DNA of 64,000 bases, taken from contig JAFKAC010000179.1 of assembly GCA_025766275.1 (NCBI GenBank), forward strand, positions 21,695 through 85,694. The letters run 5' to 3'. The notes under the pieces were generated by a model. That model was not told where the DNA came from. It did no database searches and worked only from the letters and a program-made list of their open reading frames with translations. This DNA is from Lactarius indigo (taxonomy: Eukaryota > Basidiomycota > Agaricomycetes > Russulales > Russulaceae). This document shows positions 57,185 through 64,000 of this stretch, piece by piece. How positions within the stretch are numbered: the first letter of the stretch is position 1; each line of letters begins with the position of its first letter. Made by a program: the position numbers and the translations under genes.

Positions 57185-57928
57185 TGTCACGCCTTCTGCG
57201 GGGGGGGGGCGCGGTCTTCTGTAATGGCTTCCTGTCACGTGGCAGTCGAACAGCCAAGTCGGATCGACACTGTGTGCAACAACTCCTAAGGTCTTCTGTA
57301 ACAGTCCCCGTACTAAGGTGACTGAGTCTGTGGCAATCCCCCGATGCTGAGGTGGGAAAAGTCCTTCTGTAACAGCCCCTTGTGTTAAGGTGACTGAGTC
57401 TGTAACAATGGACGAGCGCGGAGGCCTAAGTCCAAAGGTCACGTGTCACTGGGCTGACCAGTAAGACAGAGAGAGGGTAAGAGCGGAGTCAAAGGGAAGC
57501 CTGCACAGAGGTTGAGAGGGGAAATGACCCAAAGGGGATAAGGGTCAAGGGCAAGGGTTCAGGGCCAAGGACTTGAGTGCTGAAGGGGCTGAAGCACTCA
57601 GGGAGTCAATAGAGATACAACGCAGATGATTGATTAAGCCAAAGCTAAGGAGCTAAGGCGCACTACAGGGTTCCTTATATAGTACAGGATTGCGCCTGAG
57701 CGCATAGTGCTACTGGTTGCTATAGATGATGTGCTGGCAAGATGATGCTACTATCGTACAAGATGGTGTCATGCCAGCAAAGCAGGAGAAGGGTGAATGA
57801 GAATAGCATAGAAGGTGCTAGAATAATCTGATAAAAGGGAAGCATAGGTTCAAGACAGGTAACTGCCAAGAAAGGGAATGGATCAGATAAGGGCAGAAAA
57901 AGAAAAGGTGACAGGGGAGTTCATGGCA
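57185..57928 (-). mobile_element. Solo LTR, family 1, inside gypsy C integrase, TSD ACCGT
   Basis: TGTCACGCC...TTCATGGCA, 744 bp, flanked by ACCGT at 57180-57184 and 57929-57933. The integrase frame breaks at AAKRHG and resumes with PFRVT on the other side. Confidence 0.95.
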
Positions 57929-60900
57929 ACCGTGGCGTTTGGCCGCTAATTTGGCCGTGGGTTGATTGGTCCTCAAGTGTTTCCCTTCTAGCCATACAAG
58001 GTCGTTGACGCGGAATTTGGGCGTATCTTTGTTGCGTACCCAAGCTTCCTGTGCCTTCTTCATAAGGCGTTGGGCTTCTTCTCGTGCCTCCTTTAGCTGT
58101 GTTAGTCGTTTCATTACCTGCGGAATGGGAGACGGCTTATCGGTCCAATCCGCATGTGGGTCGTATCCCATCAGAAGTTGGAACGGCGATTGTTTGGTGT
58201 GTTCATGTGGCCAGTTGTTGTGCGTGAATTCCGTGATCGATAGATAAGCAGTCCAGTTATCTTGCCGCTCATTTACCCAAAAGCGCAAGTACTGCTCCAG
58301 CCATTGATTAGTCCTTTCAGACTGTCCATCGGTGCGTGGGTGGTACGCCGTGGATATGTTTTGCTGGATTCCCAAAATTCGGCAAATCTCCCTTGTGAAT
58401 TTGGACGCGAAGCGGGGGTCTCGATCGCTGATGATTTTACGCGGTAGTCCGAAACGTTTGAACACGTGAGTTACGTACAGAATCGCCGTCTCTTCTGCGG
58501 AAATTTCTTCTTTACACGGTATGAAGATGGAGGCTTTGCTGCAGTCATGATCTGTGACAGTTAGAATACTGTCGTACCCCTTGGATGATGGAAGTTTAGT
58601 GATGAAGTCCATGGCTACCGTATGGAACAGCGTGGCTTCCAATATTGGCGTTATGGGGTGCAGCGCGGCGCGGATGGGTCGGGTGTTTACTTTATTCCGT
58701 TGGCATTCTGCGCATCCTTGCACGTACTCGTATACGTCTCTTCGCAGTCGCGGCCACCAGTAATGTCTTTCCAGGATTCGTTGTGTTCTCGCGATTCCCG
58801 GTGACCGTGTATCGGTAAGTTGTGGTGATCGTGTATCAGCACTCGATGGGTTGATCTCGATGGGTTGATGCGGGTCCGGTTATTACAAACCTGCCGTCTT
58901 TGTACCACTCTCCCTGTATCTTCTTGAGGTTGTGGGGATCCGCCCACACCTTGATCACTTCTTCATCTTGTTGGTGGCGTGGTTGCCGCAGATTTGGGTT
59001 TGCCACAAAGGTGCGTGCGGTATTGAGAGTGCGTACAAAGACTTCGGGGGGAGGACGACAACTTCGCTGTTGTCTGTGATAAGGCGTCCGCCCTTCCGTT
59101 GTTCTTTCCCTTGATGTGATGAATCTCGAAGTCGTATTCAGAGAGTTCGAGTACTTCCCTGGCAACACGCCTACTAATCTTTTGTGGGGACTTCCAGTAT
59201 TGTAGGTTGAGATGGTCCGAATAGATTTTAATTTTGTGAGGGGCTCCTGCCAGTAGTGGTCTCCAGTTCCGCAGGGCCTTGACGATTGCGAGTAGCTCTA
59301 GGTCGTATATGTCGTAGTTTCTCTCAGCTTCAGAGAGCATTGCTGAGTAATAACCTATAGGGTGTCGCTTGCCGTCAGATTTCTTTTGCAGTAACACTGC
59401 TCCCACCGCGTAACCCGAAGCGTCTACTTCCAGTTCGAACGGGTCTTGGAGGACAGGGTGTGCCAGCACCGGTTCCTCTGTGACAAGACTCTTTAGCGTG
59501 TTAAACGCCTTGTCCTCCTCCGCCGTCCATCGCCATTCTTCGTCTTTTCTTGTTAGTTTGGTCAGTGGTTTGGCGTGATTTGCAAAGCCGCGAATGAAAA
59601 GTCTGTAAAAGTTAAAAAAGTTCAGGAAGGATCGCACGTCCTTGACTTTTGTTGGCGTCGGCCAGTCTTTGATGCCTTGAACTTTTACAGGATCCATGCG
59701 AGTTACCCCCCTTTCAAGGATTACCCCCAGGTAATCCATTCGCGGTTGGTGGAAAAGGCACTTCTCGAGCTTGAAGTAGAGGTCATGTTCCTCCGCGACG
59801 CGTAAGATGTCGCGAACTGCGGCAGCGTGGGCTGAGAGGTCGTGATCGAAGTGAGTGGCTATCCTGATATCATCCATATAAACACGTATCGTGGTGCCCA
59901 GGCGTTCGTGCTTTGATATCGTGTCTTGGTAGATGTGGTTCATCATAGCTTGGAAGGTGGCAGGGGAGTTGGTAAGTCCGAAGAACATGACCGTTGGTTC
60001 AAAGAGGCCAAACTTAGTTTTGAATGCCGCTTTCTCTTGGTCGCCGTCACGTATGCATATATTGTTGTATCCCCAGCGGATGTCGAGTTTGGTGTAAATG
60101 TGCGCGTTGCTGAGGTCCAAAATGAGGTCTTGGATCAGAGCGGGTATTGGTTGCGTATGGTGTGTGAATTAATAACCCGATAATCCTGAACCGGGCGTAG
60201 TTTTCCGTCCTTCTTTTTGATAAAGAAAAAGGAGGATGCGTACAGCGAAATAGAAGGGCGCAAATATCCTTGCTTTAACTTCTCGTCTAAGAACTCCCTG
60301 AGTTCGCTTTCTTCTTTCTGCGTCATAGGGTATATTTTGCAGTCTATGGCGGCTGGCGCGGATGGTTTGAAGTCGATTGCGTGGTCCCACGGTCTGGCCG
60401 GAGGGAAGCGATGTGATGCCTGCTCACTGAAGAGTTTCGTGAATGCCGCATATTCGGAGGGGAGCGGTACTGCTGTCTGCTGCTGCTTTGCCTGTATGGC
60501 CAGTTCCATCGAGGTAGTGGCTCTGGCGAAGGTTTCTTCTTCTAGTTCTTGTATAATTTGCTCCTTTTCGTCCGTAATCAAGGCTCGGACGACAGGGTTG
60601 CGAAGCAATTCTTCGGTAGTGGCTAGCACTATTGGTAACATATCCGGATGTATGGTTGCGTTTGCCCAACTGATGGTGGGCTCGAATGCGCTCATCCATG
60701 GGTAGCCCAGCACCATGTCTTCGCTTCCAAGGTCGGTGACCAGGAAGGTCATCTTCTTCACCTGTCCTCGTGTCGTTACTTCTAGGTTAACGTAATGAGT
60801 GATTAACCCAGCTTTGTTTTCCGTGTTGTCTATGTTCCATATTTTGCGAGGCGTGTCCAACAATTGTAATGGGACACCCGCTCGTACTGCCATACTTGGC

Positions 60901-61085
60901 CGAATAAAGTTGTCGGTCGCTCCAGAGTCGACCAAGGCGTTGGTTTCAGTCGTTTTGTAATTTGTTTGGACAGTCACTGGGAGTCGCAAGGATCGATAGC
61001 GCGTTGTCACAATTACAGAATTACATTGTAAAGCCCTCACCCAGACTGACGGGTTTAGGCGTCCCGAAAACCCTCTTTTCCCCAC
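57929..61085 (-). pseudogene. gypsy C pol: protease, reverse transcriptase, RNase H, integrase
   Basis: Reading down from 61085: protease ALVDSGATDNFI (intact), SSFFFIKKKDGKLRPVQDYR, FTKLDIRWGYNNI-like KLDIRWGYNNICIRDGDQ, FFGLTNSPATFQAMMN, catalytic IRVYMDDIRIATH, RNase H ELEVDASGYAVGAVLLQ and AERNYDIYDLELLAIV, HHIKGKNNGRADALSQ. Integrase: GCAECQRNK, VAMDFITKLPSSKGYDSI, KIISDRDPRFASKF and TAYHPRTDGQSERTNQ, with all three acidic residues kept. Frameshifts occur near 60125, 59040 and 58840. It overlaps the gag end by about 30 bp in another frame, suggesting programmed frameshifting in the active ancestor. It is better preserved than gypsy D. Confidence 0.94.
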
Positions 61086-63120
61086 AAGTCTTGAAGTATG
61101 AGGTCTTTTACCTCGTCCGTACTATTGGCCACTTGCGTGAGCCACTCCTTCGCTTGTTCTCCCGCCATTTTTGCCGCGTTAATTTGGGGTGCGGGTGTTG
61201 CACTTGGTGCTGGCGTCGCATACCCTGGTAGTGAGGGTTCGTAGTGCGACACAGGTCCTGGTGATGTGGGCCACTGAGGGGGCCACGCTGTTTCGGTCAT
61301 TCTGCTGCTTGAGGGGGTGTTCTGCCATTGCCTCGGCATTCGCGGGTAGGGGCAATTTCGTGAGAGATGCCCCGGAGCATGACAGTTATAACAAAGGACA
61401 TTCCTTAAGTCCCTTCTAGCCCCTCCTCTTCCTCTTCCTCGGACTCCCGGTCCTCCTCTTGGCGGGAACGGGGGTGGAGCTCCGGTGTGGGGCAGCTTGT
61501 TGAAATCGATGTCTTCCGATCTGGCAAGTCGTACCTTGGCGCGATCGGCGGAAGTGTCCATTGCCCACGGATTGGTTTGTGGTAGATTCTGGGGGAGGGT
61601 CCATCCCGCGTTCCCACTTTGTTTCTTTGGCTGCGTCATCGTGTTTTTGTGTTCGTTTAATCTGGCCTTGAGGTGTATGTAATTCTTTTGCCTCTTGAGA
61701 ACGGCCCTCTTCCAGTCATCGAACGTGACCGGATCGTCGAATTGGAACGCGTTCTTGAACAGCTCTTTGGGTAACCCCGACGTGAAGAGGTCGATGGTTT
61801 GGGGTTCATTGAGGCGGTAATGAGCCTTCCGTGCTAGCTGTTCGAAATCATTGACGTACTTGTCAATGTCCTCTCCCACCATTTTGAAGCCCTTCCTTAG
61901 TATGGCCTGTGCTTGTTCCCGTTCTAATGTGTTTTCAAACCGCTGACTGAAGCCGTCAGCCACGGCTTCCCACAGATCTCTGGTATAGGGACTGATCCCT
62001 CGTTGTATTTGCCTGTTGAGCCAGTTCAGGAAGGACAGGACCCATTCGCTGACCGCTCCTCCTTTGATGTAAGATAGAAACAGGAGGCATCTCCTGTAGT
62101 CGTTTCGCATGATGGGCGCGTCCAGGTTCATGCCCCAATAGATGTGCCACTGCGTCAAAAATTGATCCACTTTAAGCCTGTCTCCGTCAAAAATAGAAGG
62201 GGGCTCGCCGGTGAGTTTTTCGTTGTGATGCCCCCCGCCTCCTCCAGCGCTCCCGCCACCGTCTCCTCCTCCACCTCCACCTCCACCTCCTCCTCCCGGT
62301 GGTCCTATGGGTGGTCCTCTTGGTGGTTCTGTTCTGCGCAGGTCAAAGGGGATTCCTCCCCTGGTGGTGGCAGGTCTCTGCTCGGTCCTCCCATTCCCAG
62401 CGGTAGTTCTAGTGATAGCGGCCGCCCGGATGGGGGATCTCCTCTGTCAGATCCTATGGCTCTGAAAATTGCGGCGTCTTCTGCGGTCATGCGTGTTCCA
62501 GTTTCTGGATTGATGGGCATGAGGATTTCCCTTGCCTCAGCCCGTATGGCGCGTGTTTCTTCTAGTGCGACTTCTTCCATGGCCTGCGTCAGGGTTGCCA
62601 TGATTGCTGGTGATCGAATATGAATCGGTTCTGGCTCAGTAATATGCGCAGACTCAGCTCGTTCTATAAGGAGATCTTGTATTGCTCCTCCGCTGGTTTC
62701 CGTTTGATTTGGTTCTCATCCTTCACTTTCTTCCTGGCTTTGTTCACCTTCTTCCTCTTCTGTCACGACTTCTCCGGTGGAGTGTTCTCGCAGTTGCCCG
62801 TCGATGGGGCCCCAATCTGCCCTGCTATTGAGTTCTCTTGCGTCGATATCACACCGATATCTGGGTCCTGCTGGTCGTATGACATCCCACTGAGAGTCTA
62901 TGGGGTTCCACGTAACTTCTACCCAGCACAAGTGGTCGAAGTTGAACTCAACTGGGCGGAACCTGGCAGGTCCGTTGAACTCTACGAAATATCCGGTTTC
63001 TTCTTGTCTCTCCCTCCAACTGGCAGCTTGTAGAAAGCGCGTAGGGACGTTACGTTCTCCTCTTCTTGGGAGAGAGTAGGGGCGGAAGCTTGTCCACTGA
63101 TCTCTTGTAGTCACCGCCAC
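61055..63120 (-). pseudogene. gypsy C gag
   Basis: The frame opens at about 63120 without an ATG, 20 bp inside the 5' LTR (first block TTRDQWTSFRPYSLPRRGER). One TGA at 62716 interrupts it; ATG 62601 (MATLTQAMEEVALEETRAIR) is the next in-frame start. A frameshift in the Pro/Gly-rich DNA near 62290 leads to the capsid part: MDQFLTQWHIYWGMN, SYIKGGAVSEWVLSFLNW, YVNDFEQLARKAHYRLNE. The zinc knuckle CYNCHAPGHLSRNC (CX2CX4HX4C) follows an RGRGRGG stretch. Gag forms the particle and binds RNA. The long N-terminal region before the capsid is acidic and probably a separate domain. Confidence 0.9.
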
Positions 63121-63139
63121 GATGGGATCTTGGTCTTAA

Positions 63140-63683
63140 TGTAATGTCGTCACGACGTTAGCTCGACTTGAGCTCGAGTAGCGGTAACCACTTAGCGAAT
63201 ATCCGGGTCCTGATCTTGATCCTGACACGACGGCACGAAGACCCGTGTTCTTGTTCTAGTGAATGCTCGGAGGCACACTGACAAGTACGATCCTGTTCTT
63301 GTTGACGCGAGATAGATCGAGAGAAAGAGAGTGAAAGGTAAGAGGCAGACAGAAAGAGAAACAACAAGTGACGATTCAAGAAGACCAAGATGGCGTATCT
63401 TGGTCTTCGCATAGAGTCTTAAATACATGTCGAGCAGGCTTACAAGCGCTGCTATGAGTCACAGTAGGTAGCGTCCAACGTATCGCAGAAACATCGCAAA
63501 CACTAATACTACTAGTACCTGTACTAGTGGCGTCGGTCATCAGTCAGCTATCGTACCCGTATCACCTATCGCACTGCCGTATCACTGTAGGTAAGTCCGC
63601 AACTAATATACCTTACCGCCGTAGTTGCAACCGGTACAGTAAGGGTCTCAAGTCAAGTAGTCCGTACGAGTAGGAACGTGACA
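63140..63683 (-). repeat. gypsy C 5' LTR
   Basis: TGTAATGTCG...GAACGTGACA, 544 bp. On the minus strand a TATTTAAG box (plus-strand about 63418-63425) is followed about 15 nt later by the family hairpin (63380-63408). Confidence 0.95.
63380..63408. repeat. Conserved LTR hairpin of family C
   Basis: Perfect 12-bp arms GAAGACCAAGAT and ATCTTGGTCTTC around a 5-nt loop GGCGT. The same hairpin is present in all five family-C copies (33474-33502, 45254-45282, 54758-54786, 55546-55574 and here), beside the TTAAATAC promoter box. Confidence 0.9.
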
Positions 63684-63688
63684 GTCTA

Positions 63689-63930
63689 TGTGACATCTGC
63701 ATCAAACAATCAAATATATTTGTTACATATATGCGTACAGTGTGGCGGGGACCCCGCCGTAATGCATGGGATATCCGTATGTGGTTTGGTGGGTATTGTG
63801 ATACCTGTATTAGATGTAATGCTACAGGGATTCGTGAAACACATATGGGAGATAGTTGTGCGATTAGATGGGGAGTCCGGCATGATACTAGATGGCATAC
63901 ACAATGCTCCTACATATGAGGCAAACATGT
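63689..63930. other. Flanking sequence continuing the 54-kb host region
   Basis: Carries GGCGGGGACCCCGCC (63744-63758) and GGGGAGTCCGGCATG (63870), the same motif type as left of gypsy C at 54.0-54.4 kb, so it is the other half of the sequence that gypsy C split. No gene. Confidence 0.5.
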
Positions 63931-64000
63931 TGTTGATAAGTGACCCGCGCGCACTTAGCGGCTCTAAAAAGGACTTGCAGATATGGACTGCTTTAGATAA
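63931..64000 (+). mobile_element. Start of a gypsy D-type LTR, cut by the window end
   Basis: TGTTGATAAGTGACCC, CGCACTTAG.GGCTC and GGACTGCTTTAGAT match the LTR at 20050 in the same order. The rest lies outside the window. Confidence 0.8.

Larger units (their letters stand above)
54518..63683 (-). mobile_element. Chromodomain Ty3/gypsy element ('gypsy C'), full length, TSD GTCTA
   Basis: 9,166 bp with two 544-bp family-C LTRs (54518-55061 and 63140-63683), both TGTA...GTGACA on the plus strand, and GTCTA on both sides (54513-54517, 63684-63688). All coding is on the minus strand, so the right LTR is 5'. Order: gag with zinc knuckle, protease, reverse transcriptase, RNase H, integrase, chromodomain, long C-terminal extension, polypurine tract. 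A family-C solo LTR (55272-55789) and a family-1 solo LTR (57185-57928) are nested in it. Confidence 0.96.

Noticed and set aside
60217..60705. 162-codon plus-strand frame
   Set aside because: Antisense to the gypsy C protease/reverse transcriptase frame.

Overview
The window looks like a repeat-rich stretch of a basidiomycete genome, most likely an Agaricomycete. Protein-coding genes have short GT-AG introns of about 45-67 nt with ACTAAC/CTAAC-type branch sites. The transposon families are those of mushroom-forming fungi: a Plavaka DNA transposon, chromodomain Ty3/gypsy elements, Ty1/copia and a pogo/Tigger-like DDE_1 transposase. No rRNA, tRNA or CRISPR locus was recognised.

Layout. 0-4 kb: an unrecognised partial ORF, a decayed mitochondrial-type Hsp70 fragment (about 1.3-1.9 kb, minus strand) and a weak hypothetical ORF. 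4.0-8.3 kb: one long multi-exon minus-strand gene with a ParB/sulfiredoxin-like motif; its one oversized intron (441 nt) is filled by seven 31-nt hairpins spaced at exactly 52 bp. 9.0-12.8 kb: a pogo-like transposase gene split by a solo LTR (family 1), which itself contains a second solo LTR (family A). 13.5-20.9 kb: a decayed chromodomain Ty3/gypsy element (here 'gypsy D') carrying two solo LTRs and followed by its own LTR and a second gag start. 20.9-28.6 kb: a family-1 LTR split by a full copia element with two LTRs and a TGGAC duplication. 28.7-29.5 kb: a cyclin-like ORF lying directly upstream of that family-1 LTR and its polypurine tract. 29.6-32.0 kb: a 2.4-kb element with about 340-bp terminal inverted repeats. 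32.6-33.2 kb: a family-B solo LTR. 33.3-44.05 kb: a family-C solo LTR split by a 10,273-bp Plavaka transposon. 44-47.6 kb: gene-poor sequence with another family-C solo LTR. 47.6-54.0 kb: three multi-exon genes of basidiomycete-specific type, the last broken by a family-A solo LTR. 54.5-63.7 kb: a full chromodomain Ty3/gypsy element ('gypsy C', minus strand) carrying two nested solo LTRs. The window ends 70 bp into another gypsy D LTR.

Most likely novel system: the Plavaka element at 33,708-43,980. Between matching TGTCGCAAAATTC ends and a TA duplication it holds a nearly complete transposase gene on the minus strand, a divergently transcribed five-exon DUF6698-like gene on the plus strand, and a small two-exon gene with a terminal CxCxxC motif. 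Both arms are studded with TTATAAT-type subterminal repeats. This suggests that DUF6698-type proteins, usually listed as orphan fungal proteins, can travel as transposon cargo or accessory factors.

Most insertions can be ordered by nesting because their 5-bp target duplications (or TA for Plavaka) are directly readable. Internal stops in the retroelements are overwhelmingly TGA at expected CGA (Arg) codons, consistent with CpG-directed C-to-T decay. Family assignments come from reading motifs, not from database searches.
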